Below are positions 1 to 7,531 of a stretch of DNA of 64,000 nucleotides, in pieces (positions within the stretch are counted from its first letter, which is position 1; each line of letters opens with the position of its first letter). The stretch is from an uncultured Lachnospiraceae bacterium. Lineage in GTDB: Bacteria > Bacillota > Clostridia > Lachnospirales > Lachnospiraceae. Both the position numbers and the translations under genes were made by a program. The notes under the pieces are model-generated. The model did no database searches and had not been told where the DNA came from. It was given only the letters and a program-made list of their open reading frames with translations. The DNA lies in the NCBI GenBank assembly GCA_910587045.1, contig CAJULG010000002.1, positions 62,001-126,000 on the forward strand, in the 5' to 3' direction.

Positions 1-719
1 GCAACAATGAAGTAGGCGGCAGAGGAAATATCACCGGGAACAATAATTTTCTGGGCATCCAGCCGGGCTGCCGGCTGGACAGTAGCAGTGGTTCCTTCTC
101 TGCGAATGGAGACGCCAAAGGCTTCAAACATCAGCTCCGTATGGTTCCGGGATAAATACGGTTCTGTTACGCTGGTTTCTCCCTCCGCAAACAAACCGGC
201 TAACAGAATCGCAGATTTGACCTGTGCGGAAGCCACCGGAGAATCATAATGGATACCATGGAGAGAAGTCCCTTGAATGCAAAGCGGTGCACAGTCATTG
301 CCATTCAGACTGGTAATATCCGCCCCCATAAGAGAAAGCGGTTCCATAATTCGCCCCATGGGACGCTTTTGAATGGATGCATCCCCGTTGATCGTACTGG
401 TGAAGGGCTGTGCTGCCAGAATACCGGCCATCAGGCGGGTGGTAGTGCCGCTGTTTCCTACATCCAGTGTTTCACAGGGAGCCTGCAGACCGCGTAAGCC
501 TTTTCCCTGAATACGGACAATATCTCCTGTATTCTCAATGGTTACTCCCATTTTCTGAAAACAGGAGATAGAGGAGCGACAGTCAGCTCCCTGTAGAAAG
601 TTGCTTACTTCCGTGGTGCCATCTGCTAATGCCCCCAGCATAATACTTCTATGGGAGATTGATTTATCTCCCGGTACCGTGATCTCACCCCGTAGAGAGG
701 CTCTGCGTTTAAATTTCAT
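1..719 (-). CDS. aroA: 3-phosphoshikimate 1-carboxyvinyltransferase (EPSP synthase), partial
   Basis: This is the N-terminal part (about 239 residues) of EPSP synthase, which joins phosphoenolpyruvate to shikimate-3-phosphate in chorismate synthesis in the cytoplasm. Translation from the ATG at 719 begins MKFKRRASLRGEITVPGDKS and continues with SHRSIMLGALADG; the PGDKSISHR block that binds substrate is a family signature. The GNSGTTTRLMAG block follows near residues 88-99. The reading frame is open to the left edge, so the C-terminal half is missing because of the window boundary, not a mutation. It lies 66 bases downstream of tyrA on the same strand and is probably co-transcribed with it, which fits an aromatic amino acid unit. 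Confidence 0.95.
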   Translation of the reverse strand, partial: MKFKRRASLRGEITVPGDKSISHRSIMLGALADGTTEVSNFLQGADCRSSISCFQKMGVTIENTGDIVRIQGKGLRGLQAPCETLDVGNSGTTTRLMAGILAAQPFTSTINGDASIQKRPMGRIMEPLSLMGADITSLNGNDCAPLCIQGTSLHGIHYDSPVASAQVKSAILLAGLFAEGETSVTEPYLSRNHTELMFEAFGVSIRREGTTATVQPAARLDAQKIIVPGDISSAAYFIV

Positions 720-785
720 TGTATGCTTATTCCTTTCCTGTGTATTTCGGGCTGTTACGCACTGCTGTCTGTTTCGTGATCTGCA

Positions 786-1892
786 TCAGCGTTCGTATAC
801 GGTATAGTTTTGTTCCCGCAGCAGATCTGCAGCATTGATGGCATCCTGATTTGTATAGAAGGATATTCGCAGGACCCCTTCCTCATCCTCCCGGTTATGG
901 GAAATGCCAAGATTTTTCAGATTAATTCCCTCACTGCTGATATTGTGTATTACACCTTCAATGGAGCCAGGCTCATCCGGAATATCAACAAAGATCTCGT
1001 AATTCATCCGGATAACACCGGTGGCATTATTTGGAATGGAATCCCGGTAGGATTGCGCATTCTGAAAGAATTGATGGATATGATGCTGATCTCTTTTGTG
1101 GATTGCCTGTATGACCTGTTGTAATTCTTCGATATATTCCTCTAATCCTGCAATGATATTTGCAGGATTGCTTAAAAGAATATGTTCCCAGATCAGCGGA
1201 TTGGAGGAGGCAATCCGGGTAATATCCTTAAATCCGCCGGCGGCCAGTTGACGATACATACCCTTTGCATCATCATGTTCCCGTACCAGATTGACCAGTC
1301 CGGAAGCAATAATATGAGGGATATGACTGATATAGGCAGTGGTCTGATCGTGCCGGGCAGGGGAATAGACAATAGCAATAGCACCCAGATCTTCAATAAA
1401 GGTACAGAATTCCTCTACCCGTTCCTGCCGGACAGAGGAGGAAGGGGTTATAAAGTAATATGCGTTTTCAATTAAATGATCATGAGCAGCAGCATAACCG
1501 GAACGCTCGGAACCGACCATAGGATGGCCGCCGATAAACGCATCACTGAGTCCCATATCCAGGACAGCCTGGTAGATATCTGTTTTAACGCTTCCGACAT
1601 CCGTTAAAATGCAATCCGGTTTTATCAGTGTTTTTAATGTAGAGAGATACTGAATATTATAATGAACCGGCGCACACAGAAAGATATAATCACATTGGGA
1701 AAAATGATCGTTGATCTGTGTAACAGGAACATCTATGATTCCCTCGCTGACAGCAGAGTTCAGGGCTCTGGTATCAACATCAAAGGCTGTAATTGTATAA
1801 TGCGGAAATATTCTCCGGATGGATTTGGCGATGGAACCGCCGATCAGTCCTAATCCGATGAATCCGATCGAAAATGGTTTGGAAATATTCAT
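786..1892 (-). CDS. tyrA: Prephenate dehydrogenase with C-terminal ACT domain
   Basis: The 368-residue protein oxidises and decarboxylates prephenate to 4-hydroxyphenylpyruvate in tyrosine synthesis, using NAD(P). The N-terminus shows the Rossmann dinucleotide motif GLGLIGGSIA (residues 13-22). The prephenate-binding region has GGHPMVGSERSGY, with the expected histidine and serine. Residues from about 295 to the end form an ACT-like regulatory domain (IFVDIPDEPGSIEGV), the usual site of tyrosine feedback. A strong promoter lies just upstream on the same strand (1929-1957). The neighbour aroA follows, so this is an aromatic biosynthesis operon. Length is normal for ACT-bearing Gram-positive TyrA. 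Confidence 0.95.
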   Translation of the reverse strand: MNISKPFSIGFIGLGLIGGSIAKSIRRIFPHYTITAFDVDTRALNSAVSEGIIDVPVTQINDHFSQCDYIFLCAPVHYNIQYLSTLKTLIKPDCILTDVGSVKTDIYQAVLDMGLSDAFIGGHPMVGSERSGYAAAHDHLIENAYYFITPSSSVRQERVEEFCTFIEDLGAIAIVYSPARHDQTTAYISHIPHIIASGLVNLVREHDDAKGMYRQLAAGGFKDITRIASSNPLIWEHILLSNPANIIAGLEEYIEELQQVIQAIHKRDQHHIHQFFQNAQSYRDSIPNNATGVIRMNYEIFVDIPDEPGSIEGVIHNISSEGINLKNLGISHNREDEEGVLRISFYTNQDAINAADLLREQNYTVYER

Positions 1893-1928
1893 ATAACAGT
1901 ACCTGTCCTTTTTATGTTTGTTGTATGT

Positions 1929-1957
1929 ATTTTATTCTGTATACAATGTTATGTCAA
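1929..1957 (-). promoter_or_regulatory. Sigma-A type promoter for tyrA-aroA
   Basis: On the minus strand TTGACA (1957-1952) and TAAAAT (1934-1929) are separated by exactly 17 bases. It sits in the 77-base gap between rsuA and tyrA, so tyrA-aroA can be transcribed independently of rsuA. Confidence 0.75.
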
Positions 1958-1969
1958 TGCACTACTGCG

Positions 1970-2668
1970 TTAAAGTGCAGCCAGCTCTTCCGGTGTCAGG
2001 AGACGGCTGGCACCCGGAGGCAGGGTGTCATCCAACTGAAGTATTCCCATGCGGATCCGTTTCAGATAGGTCACTTCGCAGTTAAAAGCCTGAAACATCC
2101 GCTTGACCTGATGAAATCTTCCTTCCTGGATCGTGAGCAGAGCGCTGGATTCCGAAAGTGTCTGAAGCAGGGCCGGCATGGTTGGCTTCTTATCTCCGAT
2201 ATCGATTCCCTGCTGAAACTGCGTTGCGGCATCCTCCGGCAGATTTCCCCTGAACTCTGTATAATAGGTCTTATCTACATGCTTTTTGGGCGAAAGAAGC
2301 CGATGGGCCAGGGCACCGTCATTCGTGATCAATAGTAAGCCCTCTGTATCCTTATCCAACCGTCCGACAGGAAATAAGTCAGGGTGGGAAGGGTCATTGA
2401 TCAAAGAGATTACCGTAGGAAACCGGTCATCTTTTACAGCACTGACATAGCCTGCGGGTTTGTTCAGCATATAGTAGACATGAGGTTCCCGCACTACCGG
2501 ATTTCCCTGATATAAGATAAGGTCGGTATCCGGAAGGATTTTGATGTTTCCGGTTTTTATCACAGTTCCGTTTACGGTAATCTGTCCCGTTTTCAAATAT
2601 TGTTTTACCTGACTGCGGCTTCCGATTCCCGCATCTGCCAGAAATTTATCCAGTCGAAGTTGTGACAT
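1970..2668 (-). CDS. rsuA: 16S rRNA pseudouridine synthase, RsuA family
   Basis: The 232-residue protein has an N-terminal S4 RNA-binding domain (RLDKFLADAGIGSRSQVKQYL) and the RsuA/RluB/E/F catalytic core with GRLDKDTEGLLLITNDG, which carries the catalytic aspartate of family motif II. EGRFHQVKRMF is the motif III region. The family isomerises a uridine of 16S rRNA (U516 in E. coli) to pseudouridine. I chose the ATG at 2668 because AGAGAGG lies 7 bases upstream and the protein then starts like RsuA; an in-frame ATG at 2692 would add eight residues but lacks a good ribosome site. Length is close to E. coli RsuA. It is divergent from the wall hydrolase gene. Confidence 0.92.
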   Translation of the reverse strand: MSQLRLDKFLADAGIGSRSQVKQYLKTGQITVNGTVIKTGNIKILPDTDLILYQGNPVVREPHVYYMLNKPAGYVSAVKDDRFPTVISLINDPSHPDLFPVGRLDKDTEGLLLITNDGALAHRLLSPKKHVDKTYYTEFRGNLPEDAATQFQQGIDIGDKKPTMPALLQTLSESSALLTIQEGRFHQVKRMFQAFNCEVTYLKRIRMGILQLDDTLPPGASRLLTPEELAAL

Positions 2669-2696
2669 GATAATACCTCTCTTCGTTCCCATCGCT

Positions 2697-2775
2697 TATG
2701 GCGTGCGCCATATACAAATCACACAAAATGTTCGCTCTGGCAAGCAAGCTTGCCCGCAAACCTTTTGTGCGATTT
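2697..2775. repeat. Intergenic inverted-repeat pair (palindrome plus 60-base imperfect hairpin)
   Basis: Two dyads lie between rsuA and the wall hydrolase gene. The first, 2697-2712, is TATGGCG-TG-CGCCATA, a perfect 7-bp palindrome. The second spans 2716-2775: outer arms AAATCACACAAAA and TTTTGTGCGATTT differ by one base in complementarity, and the centre contains GGCAAG-CAAG-CTTGCC. There is no T-run, so it is not a classical terminator. It could be the leader of rsuA (minus strand), a REP- or MITE-like repeat, or a protein site. Confidence 0.5.
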
Positions 2776-2817
2776 CTGCATGGCTGAACTTTAAAAAATA
2801 TTATGACATAGGTCGGC

Positions 2818-2846
2818 TTGACACGCAAGCTTCAATCTGCTATAGT
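2818..2846 (+). promoter_or_regulatory. Consensus sigma-A promoter for the SleB-type hydrolase
   Basis: TTGACA (2818-2823), a 17-base spacer and TATAGT (2841-2846) form a near-consensus promoter 67 bases before the start codon. The good sigma-A match suggests vegetative expression rather than sporulation-only expression. Confidence 0.8.
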
Positions 2847-2913
2847 GTCTTTGTAATAAAAACGTAACAATTCATAATAGATTATTAATAGGAATCGAAA
2901 TGGAGAAGTTATT

Positions 2914-4098
2914 ATGAAACGCAGAGGATATGGAAATAATCATGTAACTGGCAGAATGCTTTTGTGTGCAGCGGCAGCGGGTGTGTTGCTTGCCGTATTC
3001 GGGATTCAGCTACACATGAATCAGCGGAAAGAGACGGAAGCCTTTGTTGCCGGGCATAGTACAATGTCTGGTCTGGAAACAAGCAATCTGTATGATGAAA
3101 TGGTTCAGAGTTCGACCGAGGCGGCGGATATACCGGTAGTTGCATCGGCAGAGTCGGAACCGGTAGTGGAACCATCCCCGTATGATGGCAGATTTATTGC
3201 CAATATTACAGATACTTTAAATGTCAGGGCAGAGGCTACCGCAGAATCAGAACTGGTTGGAAAGATGTATCCGGGATGCGTGGGTGATATTGTTGCCACT
3301 GCAGGCGAGTGGACTCAGATCACGTCAGGAGATGTCAGCGGTTTTGTAAAGACGGAATATATTCTGACCGGTAAGGATGCAGAACCTCTGGCGGAGGAGT
3401 ATGGCAGGAATATCGGAACCGTGACAGCGGATGTCATAAGGGTACGCCGGGAAACGAATACAGAGTCGGAAGCGATCGCCATGCTGGTCAAGGATGATGA
3501 GGTATTTGTAACCGAGACCTTAGAAGGCTGGTACGGGGTACTGGTCAATGAGAACTGGGAGGGCTATGTAGCTGCAGAATATTTGACAGTAGAGTACAAG
3601 CTTGATACAGCTATTACGATAGAAGAGGAAATGGCACGAATTGCTGCGGCAAAAAAGGCACAGCAGGAAGCCGAGGCAGCGCAGAATGCGATTGCCGCCA
3701 ATGCAACTACGGTAGATACGACACAGGGTGCACCGGTAGCTGCTAATTATGATGATGCATATCTGTTGGCCTGTCTGGTCAGTATGGAAGCCGGAGCGGA
3801 GCCTTATGAAGGACAGCTGGCAGTTGCGAATGTTGTGTTGAATCGTCTGAGAAGCGGATACTATGGAAGTACCATTAGTGATGTAATTTATGCAAAGGGA
3901 CAGTTCCCGTCTGTAAATGGCAGTGTTATGCAAAATTATCTGAATAACGGGCCGTTACCGTTGGCACAGCAGGCAGCGAACGAAGCGCTTGCCGGTGTGA
4001 ATAATATTGGCGGCTACACCTGTTTTATCAATGTAAAATATGCGAATTATGCCAGCTATGGCAGTTACACGATCATTGGAAATCATTGTTTTCATTAA
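2914..4098 (+). CDS. Secreted cell-wall hydrolase: two SH3b domains plus SleB/CwlJ hydrolase_2 domain
   Basis: The 394-residue protein begins with a basic N-terminus and a hydrophobic segment (about residues 15-32, MLLCAAAAGVLLAVFGIQL) acting as signal peptide or anchor. Two bacterial SH3-like repeats follow, near residues 95-150 (ITDTLNVRAEATAESELVGK) and 168-225 (VTADVIRVRRETNTESEAIA). An Ala/Glu/Gln-rich linker (about 232-270) joins them to a C-terminal hydrolase_2 domain beginning DAYLLACLVSMEAGAEPYEGQ, which has the family glutamate. SleB/CwlJ relatives cleave peptidoglycan. The SH3b domains suggest wall binding. The start ATG has GGAGAAG upstream. Spore-cortex lysis versus general turnover cannot be settled here. 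Confidence 0.9.
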   Translation: MKRRGYGNNHVTGRMLLCAAAAGVLLAVFGIQLHMNQRKETEAFVAGHSTMSGLETSNLYDEMVQSSTEAADIPVVASAESEPVVEPSPYDGRFIANITDTLNVRAEATAESELVGKMYPGCVGDIVATAGEWTQITSGDVSGFVKTEYILTGKDAEPLAEEYGRNIGTVTADVIRVRRETNTESEAIAMLVKDDEVFVTETLEGWYGVLVNENWEGYVAAEYLTVEYKLDTAITIEEEMARIAAAKKAQQEAEAAQNAIAANATTVDTTQGAPVAANYDDAYLLACLVSMEAGAEPYEGQLAVANVVLNRLRSGYYGSTISDVIYAKGQFPSVNGSVMQNYLNNGPLPLAQQAANEALAGVNNIGGYTCFINVKYANYASYGSYTIIGNHCFH

Positions 4099-4114
4099 GT
4101 TATATAAGTACGGT

Positions 4115-4165
4115 AGCGGGTAGCAGCGATATCTCTGTAATGATATTGCTGCTACCCGCTTTTTA
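4115..4165 (+). terminator. Rho-independent terminator after the wall hydrolase
   Basis: A 19-bp stem (4115-4133 with 4142-4160, one G-T wobble) with an 8-base loop is followed by TTTTT at 4160-4164. It ends the plus-strand hydrolase transcript and lies just before the stop of the convergent lipoprotein gene. Confidence 0.9.
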
Positions 4166-4193
4166 TGCAAAGGCACAAGACAGATTCAATTAT

Positions 4194-4694
4194 CTAATCT
4201 TCTGTATCTTTGACGGTCAAGGAGAGACTTCCGCTATAGTTTTCGCCCTTCAGTATAATATAGTTATCACCGGAGCTGAGTGTCAGATTATATGTGCCAT
4301 CCCCGTCCTTATCAGAGATCGTGTATTCCTCTCCGGAGGTCAGCCAATAAAGAGTGGCTGAGCCAGAGGTGATCTTTATGGAATAAACAACTTCCAGATC
4401 GCTTCCGTCTTTTCGTTCCAACGAGGTACCGCCGAACAGGAATTCCTTACCATTAAAGCTTTCATATTCGGCAGAATAGGTTCCGGTATATTCATCAACA
4501 CCTTTGTCCTTCTTGCCCTTTAGTGTTCCGTCCCCTGTGAGGGAGAATCGGCTGAATGACTGCAGCCAGCTGTTGTAGCCCTCGATAAAGTTATCCTTCC
4601 ATTCCTTTCCACCCTCCTCGTAGCTGCTTCCACACCCGGTAAGGAAAAAAACGAGTGCAAATAATAAGGTGACGATTATTACGTTTCGCTTCAT
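4194..4694 (-). CDS. Small lipoprotein, last gene of the LanFEG-type ABC operon
   Basis: The 166-residue product has a type II signal peptide, MKRNVIIVTLLFALVFFLTGC, with lipobox LTGC (Cys21), so it should be a membrane-anchored lipoprotein on the outer face. The mature part is acidic and rich in Ser, Gly and Tyr, and I recognise no enzyme family. It starts 13 bases after the preceding small membrane protein gene and has a strong AGGGGGG-type ribosome site. Immunity lipoproteins of LanI type commonly accompany LanFEG exporters, so a role in binding an antimicrobial peptide is a reasonable inference from position; there is no visible sequence identity to NisI or SpaI. Confidence 0.75.
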   Translation of the reverse strand: MKRNVIIVTLLFALVFFLTGCGSSYEEGGKEWKDNFIEGYNSWLQSFSRFSLTGDGTLKGKKDKGVDEYTGTYSAEYESFNGKEFLFGGTSLERKDGSDLEVVYSIKITSGSATLYWLTSGEEYTISDKDGDGTYNLTLSSGDNYIILKGENYSGSLSLTVKDTED

Positions 4695-4707
4695 AGGTTT
4701 CCCCCCT

Positions 4708-4992
4708 TTAAGAAAGCTTTGGCAACAGCATCATGCCTAATGCAGCAATGCCGCCGACTGCATACAGAATGTTTATGATCAGGCAGATTTTCATAAGATT
4801 GTTCTGCACTTTCCCTTTGACATAAGAGAACACGGTAAATACACCGCTGAAGATCATAAATACCGCATAGCAGGAAATCATAATCTCAGCAACCGGTGAC
4901 TCCAGCGCCCAGGCAAAGGATCTGAGCGGAAGAATGGTCCACGGGATAAAAAGCATAAGAGTGCTGATAGTGGTTAGTATTTTGTTTTTCAT
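4708..4992 (-). CDS. Small three-helix membrane protein in the ABC operon
   Basis: About 94 residues with three predicted membrane helices (roughly residues 6-26, 37-57 and 68-88). No named family is recognised. Two in-frame ATGs exist, at 4998 and 4992; AAAGGAG is 3 bases from the first and 9 from the second, so 4992 is preferred. The gene directly follows the second permease (overlap or a few bases) and precedes the lipoprotein. It is probably an accessory part of the transporter or of the immunity machinery. Confidence 0.7.
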   Translation of the reverse strand: MKNKILTTISTLMLFIPWTILPLRSFAWALESPVAEIMISCYAVFMIFSGVFTVFSYVKGKVQNNLMKICLIINILYAVGGIAALGMMLLPKLS

Positions 4993-4997
4993 ATTCA

Positions 4998-5768
4998 TTA
5001 TCTCCTTTCAGCCTGCCCGAAACGGAGGCAGGAAATGCTTAAAGCTACTATAGTGACAGCGATGGCAACCGGTATCCACGGTATGAGTTCCACCTGACTG
5101 GTATCAAGATTGGCTGCAAGTGTTCCATATTCTGATGTGATCACGAAAAACGGATAGGACATCGGATAAGCAAACCATATCTTTGTATTAATGATCAATA
5201 CGGAGGGAACAATGGATGCCAGACCGATACCGATCGCAAAGATGGGTGTCTGAATGCAGACGGACAGCATCCAGAAGCATGCAAGCATCGGTATGGCGGA
5301 CAGAAACAGGAGACCGGTTTCTTTGGCAATGAAAAGCGGTGACAGAATAAAATTATAATCCTGTATACCAGAAGAAATCACGGCACTGATATAATACATT
5401 CCTGTCATCATTAGCATCTGTACTGCGGCTAATCCAAGCAGCACAATAAATTTTGCGATACAAAGACTTGATCTGTGGATCGGCAGTGCAAGCATTTTTA
5501 AGAGTCCCTTATTGATTCGTTCCGTTTGAGTTAAAAGAACCGTACTGACAACCATACTTGCAGGAAACATAAACCAGGACATCCCCATAAAGCCCTGAAT
5601 AAAGAAGTTATGCTCCGGGGAAATCCCCTGGGCCTGCATTGTAAAATTCAGATCCGAGTTGATAATGGATGGCAGCCACAGGATGACCGTAGAGGCAAAC
5701 AGGATGAAAAGGATTTTTGAACGCTTTATTTTTCTGAATTCAACATCAAGCAGAGATAGTAAATTCAT
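4998..5768 (-). CDS. Lantibiotic-immunity type ABC transporter permease (MutG/SpaG-like)
   Basis: A 256-residue integral membrane protein starting MNLLSLLDVEFRKIKRSKIL, the typical start of the LanG-type half permease: a short cytoplasmic stretch before the first of about six helices. The ATG at 5768 overlaps the stop of the upstream permease gene (ATGA) and has GGAGG 9 bases before it, so the longer upstream open frame is not real. Together with the ATPase and the other permease it should form an LanFEG exporter that removes lanthipeptides or similar cationic peptides from the membrane. Family assignment rests on size, topology and operon layout. Confidence 0.82.
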   Translation of the reverse strand: MNLLSLLDVEFRKIKRSKILFILFASTVILWLPSIINSDLNFTMQAQGISPEHNFFIQGFMGMSWFMFPASMVVSTVLLTQTERINKGLLKMLALPIHRSSLCIAKFIVLLGLAAVQMLMMTGMYYISAVISSGIQDYNFILSPLFIAKETGLLFLSAIPMLACFWMLSVCIQTPIFAIGIGLASIVPSVLIINTKIWFAYPMSYPFFVITSEYGTLAANLDTSQVELIPWIPVAIAVTIVALSISCLRFGQAERR

Positions 5769-6487
5769 GCGAAATACCTCCTTATCTTTATCATGATCAG
5801 TTCCGCGAGGCTGAAGATCACAAGCTCTGCAGCGACTGCACAGATATAATGCATCACCCGCACGGTATCCGTTCCTGTAAAGATCTGAAACGGTGTGGCA
5901 AAGGGAAAGAGGGAAAGAAGAAAAGAGTCTGTCGGCAGCAAGGTTGCCGTAAAGACACAGACAACACCGATTCCCAGTGATACCCACATATTTTTAGAAG
6001 CTGCTGAAATAAGGAGGGACAGGATAATGCAGGGCAGCATCAGCAGGAATGCATACCCGTAACTGTTACACAGCTCAGTATAAATATCCGTTCCCGCTTC
6101 AAACCAGTGGAAGGAGCAGAATACAGTTGCTCCCGCCTCTATGATAAGCACGAAAAGACTTAACAGAATGAGCAAAGCAGCCTTGCTAAAGAAGATGGAA
6201 CTTTCCCGTACCGGGAGGGATTTCATTTTCTGCATGGCATTATCAGCGTATTCCGTATGGTACAGCAGACAGGTGCCTGCGACAACAAGCAGTACATTCA
6301 GCATTGCCATCACCTGCCAGTTGGCATTCAAAAGAATCTGGACGGGAGTCCCCTGTTGTGTAAGATACAGTTCGGCACGGGCTGCCATATTAACGGCAGG
6401 AACCGCTGCCGCCAGAATACCGCCGCATAAAAATGCAGGCAAAAGTCCGGTTCGTTTTGCTTTTTTGAATTCCATGATAACATTCAT
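5765..6487 (-). CDS. Lantibiotic-immunity type ABC transporter permease (MutE/EpiE-like)
   Basis: The 240-residue protein begins MNVIMEFKKAKRTGLLPAFL and has about six hydrophobic segments (near residues 18-36, 60-78, 100-122, 140-160, 168-186, 212-232). It is translationally coupled on both sides: its ATG overlaps the ATPase stop as ATGA, and its TGA overlaps the next permease start. A charged N-terminus followed by a short first loop is usual for LanE subunits. It should pair with the LanG-like permease in one transporter complex. Confidence 0.82.
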   Translation of the reverse strand: MNVIMEFKKAKRTGLLPAFLCGGILAAAVPAVNMAARAELYLTQQGTPVQILLNANWQVMAMLNVLLVVAGTCLLYHTEYADNAMQKMKSLPVRESSIFFSKAALLILLSLFVLIIEAGATVFCSFHWFEAGTDIYTELCNSYGYAFLLMLPCIILSLLISAASKNMWVSLGIGVVCVFTATLLPTDSFLLSLFPFATPFQIFTGTDTVRVMHYICAVAAELVIFSLAELIMIKIRRYFA

Positions 6488-7239
6488 TTTAAAACACCTC
6501 TTTCCTGATTGTCTGCATCAATCAGAGCAAGGAACGTATCTTCGAGATTATCAGTAGGGTAACCGTTAGAAGCAGCGTCTGTTTTCAACTGGTCAAGCGT
6601 TCCTTCGTATAAAAGATGTCCGTGGTTCAGGATGCCGATCCTGTCAGCCATCAGTTCAATCTCAGACAGCAGGTGTGACGATACCAGTACGGTACAATCA
6701 TATTTCTCCGGCAGAGAGCGGATCAGAGTTCTGATTTCATGGATGCCAACCGGGTCAAGTCCGTTCGTTGGCTCATCTAATATCAAAATTGGCGGGGTTC
6801 CGATCAATGCACCTGCAAGCCCCAGTCTTTGTTTCATTCCCAGTGAGTATTGTTTGGCAAGCCGCCGCTTAAACTGGGTCAGGCCTACAATTTCAAGCGC
6901 CTCGGATACAGAGGATTTTGGAAGTCCTAATATTTTACGGATGATCTCGAGATTTTCTTCCCCGCTTAAATTACCGTAAAATGCAGGCGCTTCAATAAAT
7001 GAACCGACTTCCTTCAGGATATCCATCCGATTTTCCGGGTATTTTTTACCATTGATCGTGAAGGAACCGCCTGTGGGCTTTGTAAGTCCCAGAAACATTT
7101 TCATTGTCGTTGATTTTCCGGCACCATTCGGGCCGAGAAAACCGTAAACAGCGCCCTTTGGAATGTGCAGATTAATATCCGAAACTGCTGTAAAGTCTGC
7201 ATAGGATTTGGTTAATTTTTTAGTTTCAATGATATACAT
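6484..7239 (-). CDS. ABC transporter ATPase, lantibiotic-protection (LanF/BcrA) type
   Basis: A 251-residue nucleotide-binding subunit. It has Walker A GPNGAGKST (residues about 37-45), signature YSLGMKQRLGLAGAL, Walker B LILDEPTNGLDPVG and switch histidine in VLVSSHLLSE. BcrA/MutF/SpaF ATPases have the same layout. It is the first gene of a five-gene minus-strand operon and lies divergent from a two-component system, as in CprABC-CprRK of C. difficile and other peptide-sensing defence modules. Expression is probably controlled by the divergent regulator through the direct repeat at 7308-7326. Confidence 0.9.
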   Translation of the reverse strand: MYIIETKKLTKSYADFTAVSDINLHIPKGAVYGFLGPNGAGKSTTMKMFLGLTKPTGGSFTINGKKYPENRMDILKEVGSFIEAPAFYGNLSGEENLEIIRKILGLPKSSVSEALEIVGLTQFKRRLAKQYSLGMKQRLGLAGALIGTPPILILDEPTNGLDPVGIHEIRTLIRSLPEKYDCTVLVSSHLLSEIELMADRIGILNHGHLLYEGTLDQLKTDAASNGYPTDNLEDTFLALIDADNQERGVLK

Positions 7240-7268
7240 CGTATTCTCCTTTCTCGTTTTGTAAATTC

Positions 7269-7326
7269 ATTGTACTTCTTAAACCTTGTGCCAACCTTCT
7301 CCCTGCCTTACATTTACTTTACATTT
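7269..7326 (-). promoter_or_regulatory. Candidate response-regulator operator and promoter of the ABC operon
   Basis: TTACATTT occurs twice (7308-7315 and 7319-7326), 11 bases apart on the plus strand, the spacing expected for an OmpR-family dimer. On the minus strand it lies just upstream of a weak promoter: TACAAT at 7274-7269, with TTGGCA at 7294-7289 only 14 bases away. A poor core promoter next to a direct repeat fits activation by the regulator encoded at 7532. Confidence 0.5.
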
Positions 7327-7357
7327 CGCCGCATAATAAGAAAAAGGAGAAAAATCA

Positions 7358-7413
7358 TGGTATACTATGACCTGAGGAGGGACCCGGCGTAAGCCGGGAG
7401 GAGCCCTGAGGTC
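7358..7413 (+). ncRNA. Structured leader element, copy 1 (three-stem hairpin before the two-component system)
   Basis: An extended -10-like TGGTATACT (7358-7366) is followed by a nested hairpin. The outer stem is GACCT (7369-7373) with AGGTC (7409-7413), the middle stem GGG (7379-7381) with CCC (7404-7406), and the inner stem CCCGGC (7383-7388) with GCCGGG (7393-7398), closed by a GTAA loop. Internal loops read GAGGA and AGGAG. A second copy lies at 44548-44591 with compensatory base changes, which supports a real RNA fold. I do not recognise it as a named riboswitch. The -10-like hexamer is close to the outer stem, so the true transcription start is uncertain. Confidence 0.6.
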
Positions 7414-7473
7414 GGATTGCAAGAACCTATCAATGCAGGCGGGAATCATGGAATAATAAGGAAACGTATCACT

Positions 7474-7499
7474 TATCATCACCCTATCGGGTGGTGATA
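7474..7499 (+). promoter_or_regulatory. Hairpin/dyad upstream of the response regulator
   Basis: An 11-bp stem (TATCATCACCC with GGGTGGTGATA, one G-T pair) encloses a TATC loop. Directly after it comes a partial copy of the left half of the leader element (TATGGTAGACTATGACTTGA, then GGAGG), whose GAGGAGG serves as the ribosome site of the regulator gene. It could be a protein-binding dyad or part of the leader RNA; no T-run follows. Confidence 0.5.
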
Positions 7500-7531
7500 T
7501 GGTAGACTATGACTTGAGGAGGAGAAAGCCT

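Noticed and set aside
2716..2775. A rho-independent terminator.
   Set aside because: The stem is long but has no T-run on either strand and sits between divergent genes, where no terminator is needed.
4998..5987. A 329-residue version of the second permease starting at 5987.
   Set aside because: The first 73 residues are Cys- and Arg-rich, overlap the other permease in another frame and lack a ribosome site; the ATG at 5768 is coupled and fits the family start.
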